Assembly (NCBI GenBank): GCA_036513895.1
Contig: DATBYF010000107.1
Location: 1 to 64,000 of the forward strand
DNA length: 64,000 nucleotides
Direction of reading: 5' to 3'
Source of the DNA: Palsa-147 sp036513895
GTDB taxonomy: Bacteria; Acidobacteriota; Terriglobia; Acidiferrales; UBA7541
This document shows positions 51,911-60,722 of this stretch, one piece after another. Each line of letters begins with the position of its first letter. The first letter of the stretch is position 1. Made by a program: the position numbers and the translations under genes. The notes below the pieces were generated by a model that made no database searches, was not told the DNA's origin, and saw only the letters and a list, made by a program, of their open reading frames with translations.

Positions 51911-54304
51911 ATGTCCGTTGAATCCTTCGCGCCCGTACCGCTTGGCACTTTCGGCGGCCTCATCACGCTGCTCGATCCATCCGACGTTCCTCCCGGGATG
52001 TCGCCGAATCTCGGCGATGTGGAATTTTTTGCCGGCGGCGTCCGGACGCGCGCGGGCCTTGTTTCGCAATTTTCAGCACTCGCCGGCGGCGTCAGCGTCA
52101 ATGGCCTCAAAACCTACATCACCGCCAATCTCGTCCAGCGCCTTTTGGCATTCGATTCATCCGGCAATCTGTACAAGGAAACTTCGCCCGGCGTTCTCGG
52201 TCTCGTCGCATCGGCCGGCACCCCGAATCTCTTTCTCAATTCGACCACGCTCTTCGGCCGCGAATATATGGCCTTCAGCGACAGCCTCGTCGGCCAGGAT
52301 CTCCCGCGCCAATTCGACGACACGTACTTCGATCGCGTCAGCCAGTGCGGCCCAGGCGGCGGCCCTTCCGCTGCCGATGCTGCCGCCGCCGGCAACATTT
52401 CCGCGGGCGTGCACCAAGTCGTTGTGATTTTCGTGACGCGCCAAGGGTTCTGGACCGCGCCTTCGCCGGCAATTTCCTGGACCGCCGCTGGCGGGAAGCA
52501 AGTGACCATCACAAATATTCCCGTGGGCCCGCCCAACATCGTCGCGCGACTCCTCGCCTTCACCGGAGCGGGCGGCGCAGATTTTTATCAGGTTCCTGCG
52601 ACGATGACCGTCAACGACAACACCACAACTTCACTCACCGTTGATTTCGACGATACTATTCTTCTGAGCGGCACGGCGATGAACAATCAATTCGGCCAAA
52701 TCGAGCTGCCGAATCAGCTCGCGGTGATGGATTATTCCGATCGCCTCTTCTGGTGGGGCGAGCGCGCCAAAATGTCGAACTGGAACAACATCACGTTCGA
52801 CGGCGGCTGGAATGTCGCAGGCGGCACGGGCGGCTCCGATTTGCCCCTTGGCTGGACGAGCGATCCCACATCGGGCGCAGGCGGCAGCAGGGAATCGAGC
52901 GACGTTGTATGGGGCGATGCCTATCGCATCAGCGGCAACGGTTCGAGCGTCGCGCGCGGAATGATTTCGCAATCGGCCGTCACCGATCCTTCGGGCAATG
53001 CTCTGCTCGCAAAGAATACGGAGTATTCCGTTCGCGCGCGCGTGAAACGCAGCACCAATCTTTCGCAAGGCACGTTGCGAATCAATTGCTTCAGCCCGAC
53101 TGCCGGCGAAATCGGGGTGGGCCTGGCCATCACAGCGCTCACGGCAACCACCTTTTACGTCGAGTACACCGCGCAATTGATCCCGCCAAAATCAACGATT
53201 CCGAGCGACATGGTCATTCGCGTCTACGCCGATGGCGTGCCGGGCCCTAGCAGCGAGTCTTTCCTTGTGGATCAGCTCGAAATTTTCCCGACTCTCGCGC
53301 CGCAGAATGCTTCCATCGTTCGCGCGTCACGCGCGCTCAATGCCGAAAGCTACGACGGCGTCACTGGCCTGCTGGAAGTAGCCGAGAACAACGGGCAGGG
53401 TATTCGCGCGGCATTCACCTTGCGGGATTATTTGTACATCGTGAAGGAACGCAGCTTGTTCGTCACGCAGGATGACGGCGTAAACGAACCCGCGCTCTGG
53501 GACATTGAAGAAGTTTCCAATCAGGTAGGCACGCCGTCAGCGCGCGGGGTGGGGATCGGCGAAGAATGGGTGGTGATTGCCGGCCGAGCCGGTCTTTACT
53601 ATTTCGACGGGGGCAATCCCGTCAAACTCTCGCAGGAAATTCAGCCCACGTGGGACGCCATCAATTGGGAATACAGCTCGCAAATCTGGGTAGAGGTGGA
53701 CACGCAACACAAGCGCATTCTCGTCGGCGTGCCGATGGGCGCGGCCACTGCGCCTTCGCAAATTCTCGTCCTCGATTACACCGAAGGCTTCCTCGATCCG
53801 CTTCAGACCATGCTCAGCCAGCCCGGCTACGGCCGCCAGTGGACGCAGTGGTTCATCGCGGCAAATTCCTGCGGGCTAATCGAGCGCCCGAGCGGCGTGG
53901 CGCAACTTTTCTTCGGCAATAACGCAGCCAACGGAAAAATTTATGGCCTCACTCCCGGCGCATATTCTGACGATGGCGCCGCAATCAATTCGTATTACAC
54001 CACGGCGTTTCTCTCGCGCACCGGTCTCGGCGGCCGCAATCTCTTTGGCTACGCGACGGGCAACGTGCAAGGCTCCGGTACACTCGCGCTCACAGCTCTG
54101 CTTCCAGGTAATATCGCGCAAGGCCTCGGCGGATGGCCGCTCGCCTCTCCCGCCACGCAAGACATGGAAATTTTCACCAGCATCCTAGCCGAGCGCGTTG
54201 CCTATCAAGTAAGCATCGGCGCCGAAGGCGCATGGTTCTCACTAACAAAATTAGTGCCCTGGGCCAAGCCCGACCCCTGGTCAGTCGTCCGCGGCCACAA
54301 TTAA
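51911..54304 (+). CDS. Large tail structural protein, tail-tube-like
   Basis: A 797-residue virion-type protein without signal peptide. It begins MSVESFAPVPLGTFGGLITLLDPSDVP. It has propeller-like beta motifs (NLYKETSPGVLGLVAS, ERSLFVTQDDGV, WVVIAGRAGLYYFDGG). This pattern is found in podovirus tail-tube or tail-hub (gp12-like) proteins. Residues about 280-460 form an inserted carbohydrate-binding-like beta-sandwich (NWNNITFDGGWNV...). No enzyme motif. With no tape-measure gene anywhere in the cluster, it is the strongest hint that the particle, if made, has a short tail. Family assignment is tentative. Confidence 0.7.
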   Translation: MSVESFAPVPLGTFGGLITLLDPSDVPPGMSPNLGDVEFFAGGVRTRAGLVSQFSALAGGVSVNGLKTYITANLVQRLLAFDSSGNLYKETSPGVLGLVASAGTPNLFLNSTTLFGREYMAFSDSLVGQDLPRQFDDTYFDRVSQCGPGGGPSAADAAAAGNISAGVHQVVVIFVTRQGFWTAPSPAISWTAAGGKQVTITNIPVGPPNIVARLLAFTGAGGADFYQVPATMTVNDNTTTSLTVDFDDTILLSGTAMNNQFGQIELPNQLAVMDYSDRLFWWGERAKMSNWNNITFDGGWNVAGGTGGSDLPLGWTSDPTSGAGGSRESSDVVWGDAYRISGNGSSVARGMISQSAVTDPSGNALLAKNTEYSVRARVKRSTNLSQGTLRINCFSPTAGEIGVGLAITALTATTFYVEYTAQLIPPKSTIPSDMVIRVYADGVPGPSSESFLVDQLEIFPTLAPQNASIVRASRALNAESYDGVTGLLEVAENNGQGIRAAFTLRDYLYIVKERSLFVTQDDGVNEPALWDIEEVSNQVGTPSARGVGIGEEWVVIAGRAGLYYFDGGNPVKLSQEIQPTWDAINWEYSSQIWVEVDTQHKRILVGVPMGAATAPSQILVLDYTEGFLDPLQTMLSQPGYGRQWTQWFIAANSCGLIERPSGVAQLFFGNNAANGKIYGLTPGAYSDDGAAINSYYTTAFLSRTGLGGRNLFGYATGNVQGSGTLALTALLPGNIAQGLGGWPLASPATQDMEIFTSILAERVAYQVSIGAEGAWFSLTKLVPWAKPDPWSVVRGHN

Positions 54305-54324
54305 CCTACGTCAGGCCGCCTAAT

Positions 54325-54350
54325 CCTGGCGCGGCATCCTGCCGCGTTCT
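54325..54350. repeat. REP-like element, degenerate left half, copy 20
   Basis: CCTGGCGCGGCATCCTGCCG only; the right arm is missing. Confidence 0.45.
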
Positions 54351-54552
54351 CGCGCGCGGTACCGACGGATTATGTCATCGGCAAAATGTCGGCTCACTAT
54401 TGATGGTGGCCCATTCGCTCTCGGGCAACCGAAAATCCTTGCTGCGACTCCAACTTGCGGGGTGCGACGCGGTTCTATAAACTGCATTCCGCATTCCTGC
54501 AACGTGATTGTGCGTGCGGTTGCGTTTTCGCGGTAGGTTCTCAGGGGGATGG

Positions 54553-56613
54553 ATGCAACGGGTGTTTGGTAATCTGACGCTGCTCGGTTTGTTTCTTGCG
54601 CTGACCGGCTGCGGAGGCTCTTCATTCCCGCTCGCTCTCACGGTTTCCTCAAGCCCCGGCACTATCTCCGGAGGTGGCACTTATACATTCTCCGCCACGA
54701 CGACGAATTCGACGACGCAATCCGGCGTCATCTGGTCTCTTGCTCTGGATACTCCGAGCAGCACGTCCGATTCGACAACGCCGTGTAGCTCGTCGTGCGG
54801 CACTTTTGTCAACTCAGGTACGACCGTCACTTCGCAGACGACCTCCGGCAGCACGACTTACTACAACACGGTGTCTTCAATTTCCTACACGGCCCCGTTG
54901 ACGCCGCCGACGCCGAATGAGATCGTTCTCACCGCGGCAGCCCCAACAAATGCCGCGGTCACTGCCGACGTGATTTTCGAAATCGGCACACCAGCCATCG
55001 TTGTGCGCCTCTCGAACACGTTCTCGACGATTTCGCCCGGTGCTGCGCCTGTGACGCTCAACGCCAGCGTGCAATTTGATTCCGCGAACGCCGGCGTAAA
55101 TTGGACGTTGGCTGCCGGTGGTTCACCCTGCAGTCCGGCGTGCGGAACGTTGGCGCCTGCCGCCGCGCCCAGCTTCAGCGCGACATATACACCGCCAGCA
55201 ACCGTTCCGGCAGCGCCGGATAATTCGCCGACGATCACAGCTACATCGGTGACAAGTAACACCACGTCCGCGTTCGATTCATTTGTAATTCAAACGCCTC
55301 AACTTCCGATCAGCGTGCAGATCACGAATCCATTCACGTCAATCGCAGCAGGTTCGGCCGGAGTCACGGTAAACGCGCAAGTAACAAATGACCGTCAGGG
55401 ACAGGGCGTCACGTGGTCCATCGCGCCCTCGTCGAACACCGGTTCACTTAGCGCCAACGAAGCAACGAGCGTCCTCTACACGCCGCCGAACACGACGCCG
55501 CAGCCGCCTTACAATACACCGACAATCACGGCAACGTCAGTGGCCGATCCAACAAAATCGGCCTCATTCACATTCACGATCGTTAATTCGTCCAGTACAC
55601 AATCAGCCTGCCACCAGAACGGAACTTTCGCATTCAACCTATCGGGCCTTGGTTCATCTGGGGAGCCGATCGCAATGGTCGGCAGAATGTCATTCGACAA
55701 CGGCAAAGTGATGGTTAGCTCGGTGGACGTGAACGACAATCGGCAGATTACTTCTGGCGGCGGAATTTCGGGCGACTGTACGCCGGGGCGCGTCGAGTTC
55801 GGCGCGGAGACGGCAACGATTACGCTCGATAGCGCTCTTCCGTCGCTTCCGGCCGCCCAATTCATCACTCTCGTAAGCAATCTACACAATTCGCCCTTAG
55901 TGCCGAAATGGCTCGACGCAAATCAGCGTCGCCTCACCGGTGAACTCATCGAACAGAATCCGGGCACGTTCTCACAATTCGGCGGCGATTTCGTGTTCCA
56001 TTTGGCGGAGGCATCCTCGGCCTCGTCGGTCTCCTCGGTTACCAAAGGGATCGCGTCAGTTGGCCGTTTTACTCTCGCTTTTGACGGCGCAAAGGGCTCG
56101 ATTTCAAAAGGTGCGATAGACGCGAGCGCTGAAAATGAAGGCGCGCTCGTTACAGCAGGTTCTATTACCGGTACCGCCACGCCTCCCGATGCGAATGGCC
56201 GCGGCACCATGAATTTGAGTTTCGCGGGGCAGGGAAGCCGCGCCTTCGTGTATTATGCGGCCTCGGCGAATCAGTTTCTCCTTGCCGAAATGGATCCCTC
56301 AGTGAACCTAGCGCCCGCATCGGTCTCGGTATTTTCTTTTCCGAATGCTCGCTATATGCCTGCCGTGGCGTCTGGCGGCGCGGATGAACAATCGCTTGCA
56401 TCGCTGCCGCAGTCGGCCGCAGCTTTTGCTCTGGGAAGGGGAGCCACTCACTACACGTACGACGCTTCAACCGGACGCTTTTCGAATGTGTACACCGACG
56501 GCGACGGAGAGAATCGTCCCGACATCATCTACTTGACCGCACCTGACGCTTTCTGGCAGCTCAACGTATCCACCGCCAAGCTAAGCTTCTCAACGGTTTC
56601 TGTCGCGCACTAG
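54553..56613 (+). CDS. Ig-like lipoprotein
   Basis: A 686-residue lipoprotein of host type. Signal sequence QRVFGNLTLLGLFLALTGC with lipobox LTGC; the Cys at residue 19 is the expected lipidation site. The rest is several Thr/Ser/Ala-rich Ig-like domains with the repeated motif 'ITATSV' (SPTITATSVTSN, TPTITATSVADP) and a C-terminal globular domain (GSRAFVYYAASANQFLLAE). It probably sits on the outer membrane or is surface-exposed. A frame from 54508 adds 15 unlikely residues; ATG 54553 follows GGGGGA. A cargo-type gene among virion genes. Confidence 0.8.
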   Translation: MQRVFGNLTLLGLFLALTGCGGSSFPLALTVSSSPGTISGGGTYTFSATTTNSTTQSGVIWSLALDTPSSTSDSTTPCSSSCGTFVNSGTTVTSQTTSGSTTYYNTVSSISYTAPLTPPTPNEIVLTAAAPTNAAVTADVIFEIGTPAIVVRLSNTFSTISPGAAPVTLNASVQFDSANAGVNWTLAAGGSPCSPACGTLAPAAAPSFSATYTPPATVPAAPDNSPTITATSVTSNTTSAFDSFVIQTPQLPISVQITNPFTSIAAGSAGVTVNAQVTNDRQGQGVTWSIAPSSNTGSLSANEATSVLYTPPNTTPQPPYNTPTITATSVADPTKSASFTFTIVNSSSTQSACHQNGTFAFNLSGLGSSGEPIAMVGRMSFDNGKVMVSSVDVNDNRQITSGGGISGDCTPGRVEFGAETATITLDSALPSLPAAQFITLVSNLHNSPLVPKWLDANQRRLTGELIEQNPGTFSQFGGDFVFHLAEASSASSVSSVTKGIASVGRFTLAFDGAKGSISKGAIDASAENEGALVTAGSITGTATPPDANGRGTMNLSFAGQGSRAFVYYAASANQFLLAEMDPSVNLAPASVSVFSFPNARYMPAVASGGADEQSLASLPQSAAAFALGRGATHYTYDASTGRFSNVYTDGDGENRPDIIYLTAPDAFWQLNVSTAKLSFSTVSVAH

Positions 56614-56764
56614 ATTCGTTTAGCAGATCACGAGAAACCGCCGCGTCTAATGACGCGTCCTAGAATGCCGAATCGCAATCAGTGAAAATCGCAGTTCCGA
56701 TTTCTATTTTCTCTTTCCCATTTTTTCCTAACACGCGGATGCGCCGATGCCATCGATCGGCTTT

Positions 56765-56795
56765 TGTGGGACTGGTCATAAGACCGGCCGCTTTC
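56765..56795. repeat. GGTCATAAGACC hairpin element, copy 2
   Basis: GGGACTGGTCATAAGACCGG then CCGCTTT: the best copy, with a GGTC-ATAA-GACC stem-loop. Confidence 0.7.
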
Positions 56796-56881
56796 CTCGC
56801 CCGGTAGTTGAGTTAAATTTGTTCGCACCAAACCGGCGCGAGCATTTTCCATTTCCTCTTTTCCATTTTCGGAACCAACCG

Positions 56882-57928
56882 ATGCTCACCATTCCCCAAA
56901 TCGAAGCTCTCCGCGCAGCCAACCCGCATCTCTACGAGGCGCTGAAACGCGTCGTCACCGGCGTCAACGCCATCGGCACGACAAACAAACTCAGCCTCGA
57001 CACGGCCATCACCGACGGCACCGATTTCGCCCGCGTGGCCGCCGACGCGCTGTCGAACAACGCCGTTGACCCCACGAAACCCGGTGTTCTGATGCGCGGC
57101 TCCGTTCCACCGGTGTGGAGCACAGGCTTCACCTACGCGTCTACGCCATCGAGCATCACGTGGTCATGGGCGGGCCTCACAATTTTTCGCGCCGACGGCA
57201 CCAGCACATCCGTCGGGAGCGGATCGCTCCCAGTCAGCGGCCTGGCGGCGGGCACTACGTATTACTTCTATCCCTACTGGGACGAAGCAGCGCAAGAGCT
57301 AGCATGGGTCGCGAGTGGTGTGGGCTCGCCAGCAAACGCGCAGTCCGCCAAAACCAATGCAGCCGCGCAGGAGCAATCTTTGCAAGGACGTATACCGCTC
57401 AGCCAGGGCGCAATGGTTGCGGCCACGCCTTCATCCGGCAGCGGCGGTGGTTCGGGAGGGGGCAGCGGAAGCTGTTTGCGTGCTGGCACAGTGGTTCTTA
57501 CGCGCGAGCGCGGTACTGTGCCGCTCGATACCTGCGGCATCGGGGATCATCTTCTCGGTCCGGGTAATGGCGGCGTTGGTCCTGGCGGTCGCGCACTTCC
57601 AGGCGGAAAGCATGCCTGGACGCGCATCGTCCGCCTTGAAGTCCTTCCGGCCGACACATTCATCCGCCTGCATCTTTCAAACGAAGAGATGCTCGACGTT
57701 ACGCCGCATCACATCTTCACGCTTGCCGACGGCTCGCCCATGCGCGCCGAACGCCTATGCCTCGCGGATATTTTGGAAGGACGCTTCGGCCGGCTCACGC
57801 TGCGCCGTATTGAAGCGATCAACGAGGAAGGAAGGAAAGTGACGATAAGCTGCGCGCCAATCCACGAATTCTATGCCGGCCGCCACGCCGCTACAGTCCT
57901 AACTCACAATTACACATTTACTTCCTGA
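56882..57928 (+). CDS. Tail-type protein with C-terminal Hint (intein-like) domain
   Basis: A 348-residue protein. Residues 1-180 look like a virion protein: an N-terminal helix (MLTIPQIEALRAANPHLYEALKRV) and a fibronectin-III-like middle (GLTIFRADGTST...GTTYYFYPYWD). A Gly-Ser linker (GSGGGSGGGSGS) leads into a Hint fold at residues 198-343. It has Cys198 (SCLRAGTVVL), the block-B-type TPHH (VTPHHIFTLADG), and a C-terminal His342-Asn343 (LTHNYTFTS). There is no Cys, Ser or Thr after Asn343, so classical splicing is unlikely; self-cleavage or ligation as in bacterial intein-like domains is possible. ATG 56882 is used; no ribosome site is clear. Confidence 0.75.
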   Translation: MLTIPQIEALRAANPHLYEALKRVVTGVNAIGTTNKLSLDTAITDGTDFARVAADALSNNAVDPTKPGVLMRGSVPPVWSTGFTYASTPSSITWSWAGLTIFRADGTSTSVGSGSLPVSGLAAGTTYYFYPYWDEAAQELAWVASGVGSPANAQSAKTNAAAQEQSLQGRIPLSQGAMVAATPSSGSGGGSGGGSGSCLRAGTVVLTRERGTVPLDTCGIGDHLLGPGNGGVGPGGRALPGGKHAWTRIVRLEVLPADTFIRLHLSNEEMLDVTPHHIFTLADGSPMRAERLCLADILEGRFGRLTLRRIEAINEEGRKVTISCAPIHEFYAGRHAATVLTHNYTFTS

Positions 57929-57949
57929 AGCGCGCCCCACGCGGACGTC

Positions 57950-58006
57950 ACTCGAGGCGCGGGCGTCCTGCCCGCAGATTTCGTGCTGGGCGGCAACGAC
58001 AAAAAT
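57950..58006. repeat. REP-like palindrome, copy 21 (right arm decayed)
   Basis: CTCGAGGCGCGGGCGTCCTGC, core GATTTCGTGCTGGGCGGC; the right arm is degenerate. Confidence 0.6.
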
Positions 58007-58118
58007 TGGCATATCGGTTTCGTAGGCCGACAGGCCGACCGCTATTTGCATTTCAAATGTTCAAATTTTAAATTCTCAAATTTCAGACCCAAAACTCCGC
58101 TCGCTCAGGAAATCGCAG

Positions 58119-58463
58119 ATGCAAGGCCGCACCTACTATCTAACCACCCTCGACGCCTGGCAACGCAGTGCAGCGCTATTCGCCTCATCGCACTTTGCGC
58201 ACGCGGATCCGCGCGCGGACGCATCCGCGCCTCCCGGCACAATCATGATTCTCGCCTTCGTCGAAGCAGACGAAGGCGTTCACAACGCGCTCTCCGCCGA
58301 TCCTGAATGGGAACCCATACCGCATCCGCTTGCCAATAAGCCCGTATCCGCGCGTGTAGCCGCGGCGCTCGCAGCCCATGGTGTCACCGCCGGCGCGCAC
58401 ACTTTCGACGTCGCTGAAGCCGTCTCGCGCGCTAACCCAATTCTGCGCTACCGCGTTTTCTAA
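58119..58463 (+). CDS. Small virion-region protein, unknown
   Basis: A 114-residue globular-looking protein (QGRTYYLTTLDAWQRSAALFAS...GTIMILAFVEADEGVHNALSADPEWEPIPHPLANKPVS). AGGA precedes the ATG. No signal, membrane segment or known motif. Probably a small accessory tail or assembly protein. Confidence 0.55.
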   Translation: MQGRTYYLTTLDAWQRSAALFASSHFAHADPRADASAPPGTIMILAFVEADEGVHNALSADPEWEPIPHPLANKPVSARVAAALAAHGVTAGAHTFDVAEAVSRANPILRYRVF

Positions 58464-58553
58464 CGGTTGGCTGTCGTGTGCGTGAAAAGCTCAATCTAGG
58501 GGACGCCAATCCGCCGCGGAATTACGAACCGCGCCGACGTTCTCTGCATCTGG

Positions 58554-58567
58554 CTCGTCACTCGTCA
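58554..58567 (+). repeat. Two tandem heptamers before the 58577 gene
   Basis: CTCGTCA twice, ending 9 bp before ATG 58577, with no ribosome site between. Confidence 0.75.
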
Positions 58568-58576
58568 CTTTCTCCT

Positions 58577-58975
58577 ATGCTGATTCGCCCTTACACCGAC
58601 GCCGATCTCTCCGCTCTCCGCCGCATGCACGCGGCCCAAGGTTTCAACTATGCGTTCCCAGAACTTAGCCACCCGCTTTTTCTCTCGAAGATTGTGGTGG
58701 AGGACGATGCCGGCCACGCCGTCATGGCCTCCCTCGCGCGTCTGACGTGCGAAATTTACCTGCTGATGGATCCAGCGTCAGGAACTCCACGCGATCGCTT
58801 CACTCGAATCGCCGCGCTTCAGCGTGCGGGCGAGTCAGATTTGCGCGCTCGCGGCCTCGAGGACGCGCACGCATGGCTGCCTCCGAGCATCGCCTCGCGC
58901 TTCGGTCGCCGTATCGAGCGGCTCGGCTGGCAATGCGATGATCACTGGACACCCTACTGCCGCCGCTTCGTGTAG
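58577..58975 (+). CDS. GNAT-like acetyltransferase
   Basis: A 132-residue protein with the pattern of a single-domain GNAT acetyltransferase: MLIRPYTDADLSALRRMHAAQG start, a VVEDDAGHAVMAS strand, and the later helical region (RFTRIAALQRAGESDLRARGLEDAHAWLP). The usual acetyl-CoA R/Q-x-x-G-x-G/A loop is weak or missing, so activity is doubtful. Phages often carry such proteins, with unknown targets. The short form from ATG 58577 matches GNAT start patterns; an upstream frame from 58478 would cross the heptamer repeats. Confidence 0.6.
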   Translation: MLIRPYTDADLSALRRMHAAQGFNYAFPELSHPLFLSKIVVEDDAGHAVMASLARLTCEIYLLMDPASGTPRDRFTRIAALQRAGESDLRARGLEDAHAWLPPSIASRFGRRIERLGWQCDDHWTPYCRRFV

Positions 58976-59001
58976 TCGTGGCAGAGCATCCTGCCCGCGT
59001 C
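58976..59001. repeat. REP-like left-arm fragment, copy 22
   Basis: TCGTGGCAGAGCATCCTGCC then CGCG; left half only. Confidence 0.55.
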
Positions 59002-59077
59002 TGGTTCGTACGACGTCGGTCGGATAATTGCCGGAACGAGTCTGCGACTCTGAAGCCGCGAACGCCCGGTAGCAACT

Positions 59078-59104
59078 TGTAGACGTGGTCATAAGAGCGG
59101 CCGA
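59078..59104. repeat. GGTCATAAGACC hairpin element, copy 3 (degenerate)
   Basis: GTAGACGTGGTCATAAGAGCGG: matches copies 1 and 2 with one mismatch in the stem. Confidence 0.5.
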
Positions 59105-59199
59105 ATTCCTCTTCCGCGATAGCGAGACCGTGGCGCAGTCACTCGAAATATAAAATCGTAAATCCGCAAGTCTCATATTTTCTTCCAAGGAGAATCCAC

Positions 59200-59757
59200 A
59201 TGGGTCGCGGTGCTCAGCAACAAACTCGTCAACTCACCGATCAGCAGCTCGCTCTTCAAAACCAAATGCTCGGCCAGGAAAATGAGCAGACGCAGCAAGA
59301 CCGCACACTCCTGATGCCGACAATCAATTCGCTGCTCACCAACCCCGGCTACACAGCCGCGCAGCAGAATGCGATCACTCAGGAGGGAATGGGTTCGGCG
59401 CGCACTGCCTACGATTCGCTCGCGCAATCGGCGCAGAATCAGGTGACGCGCACCAACAATTCCGCCGGCTTCGACGATCTTACCGCGCAGCTCGGCCGAT
59501 CCGAAGCGCAAAATCTGGCGCAGCAAGCCCGTCAGAATCAGATCACGTTCGCCAACGATGCACAAAGCCAGCAACTTGCCGGCTTGAGCGCACTCGGCCA
59601 GACCTACGGCATCGACACCAATCTTCTCGGCAAGTCGATGAGCGTGCCCAGCCAGTTGCTAGGCGTTCGCTCGAGCGCGTCGGGAAATCCGGATTACAGC
59701 TCCTTCGGGGGCCTCTTCGGCAGTCTAGGCCTCGGGCTCGGCTCTCTATTCGGATAA
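59200..59757 (+). CDS. Gln-rich virion-region protein, internal-virion-like
   Basis: A 185-residue protein after AAGGAGA and ATG 59200. It is Gln/Ala/Asn-rich and strongly helical (QQTRQLTDQQLALQNQMLGQENEQTQQDRT), with a Gly/Leu/Phe C-terminus (FGGLFGSLGLGLGSLFG) that could touch a membrane. This composition is like the short internal or ejection proteins of podoviruses. No enzyme motif seen. Role inferred from composition and context. Confidence 0.55.
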   Translation: MGRGAQQQTRQLTDQQLALQNQMLGQENEQTQQDRTLLMPTINSLLTNPGYTAAQQNAITQEGMGSARTAYDSLAQSAQNQVTRTNNSAGFDDLTAQLGRSEAQNLAQQARQNQITFANDAQSQQLAGLSALGQTYGIDTNLLGKSMSVPSQLLGVRSSASGNPDYSSFGGLFGSLGLGLGSLFG

Positions 59758-59939
59758 TCGCCTCGAATGTACAATGCACAAATCTAGGACGCGGCATACG
59801 CGGTTCGTGCGTACCGATCACGTCGGGAAAACGCGCCGGTTTACTCAACAAAGCATGCGACAAGTGCCGCGACTCATTCGCTCGCAAAACTCGAATTCTC
59901 TAATCTCAAATCTGGCAATGCTACCCGAGGCTCCCACCC

Positions 59940-60194
59940 ATGGCCCGCTTCCTCGACTTCTATCATCTCGCGGCAGCGTTCGCCGCGCTTGTGCAATTCT
60001 CGTTATTCCTACGCTGGCTCTACCGCCGGATCCGAAACGATGAACTAACACGCATCTTCGTCGAGGACATGGCCATGAATCATCTTCCACAAATTTACGC
60101 CTTACTCGAAAAGCTATGCGAGCAGCAGGGAATTGACCGCAACGCGCTGCCCCCAATCCGCTGGGTCAGCCTCAACGGCCCCGGCCGCTCTTAG
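59940..60194 (+). CDS. Small membrane-anchored virion-region protein
   Basis: An 84-residue protein: residues 8-28 are hydrophobic (YHLAAAFAALVQFSLFLRWLY), then a charged C-terminal half. GAGG precedes the ATG. It lies near the lysis genes, so a holin-like or accessory lysis role is possible. Unknown family. Confidence 0.5.
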   Translation: MARFLDFYHLAAAFAALVQFSLFLRWLYRRIRNDELTRIFVEDMAMNHLPQIYALLEKLCEQQGIDRNALPPIRWVSLNGPGRS

Positions 60195-60333
60195 AATCCA
60201 AGTCGTGAATTGCGCAGCGCCGCCATCCCGCCGGCGGGTTCGCCGTACAGGCGATGGGGTCAGGAACGCCAGCAGGACGTCGGCGGCTGCATTCATCGAT
60301 CAAATCTGTCAGTTCATCGCGTCGAAGACGAGC

Positions 60334-60585
60334 TCACGCGCGAAATTCAGCTAAGACCTGGCTCTTCTTCTCCTTACAGTCGTCACTGGCTGGGGTCTGT
60401 GAAGCATCCCGCGTCCTTGCTACGTGCAAGCGCGCGAGAATCGTGTCGATAAGCCGATACGTCGTCCACAGGGCGACGCCGGACGGAAGCCCAATCGCGA
60501 GCCCAAACGCGAGGCCAGCTCGTGCCCGCGCCGGGATCAGAATCTCAGGCCATCCCCAGAAAATCGTGCACGCCGCGATCGTCAT
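60334..60585 (-). CDS. Small membrane protein on the opposite strand
   Basis: An 83-residue product. ATG 60585 is chosen because GGGGGAG lies six bases upstream on the minus strand. Two hydrophobic segments (MTIAACTIFWGWPEILIPA and GLAFGLAIGLPSGVALWTTY) and a charged C-terminus (CKEKKSQVLAEFRA). It sits opposite the lysis module. The good ribosome site supports it; there is no recognised family. Confidence 0.45.
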   Translation of the reverse strand: MTIAACTIFWGWPEILIPARARAGLAFGLAIGLPSGVALWTTYRLIDTILARLHVARTRDASQTPASDDCKEKKSQVLAEFRA

Positions 60586-60722
60586 CACCAACTCCCCCAA
60601 TACGCGGAATTGGGCGCTTCTTGGTGACGAGATCGTGGCATGCACTGTCGCGTTCATGGGAGGCGCAGAGATTAAGCGCACCAGCATCTCGCGTCAATCC
60701 GAACTACTACGGAGTGTGTTTT

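Noticed and set aside
51634..52110. Long N-terminal extension of the NHL protein
   Set aside because: Low-complexity sequence antisense to the 51911 gene; signal peptide and ribosome site both place the start at 51633.
3835..59001. CRISPR array as explanation for the palindromes
   Set aside because: The copies are kilobases apart, vary in sequence and have no spacers between short repeats.
10149..60269. GATGGGGTCAGG shared between 10.15 and 60.25 kb
   Set aside because: Only 12 bases at two sites; too short to claim a repeat family.
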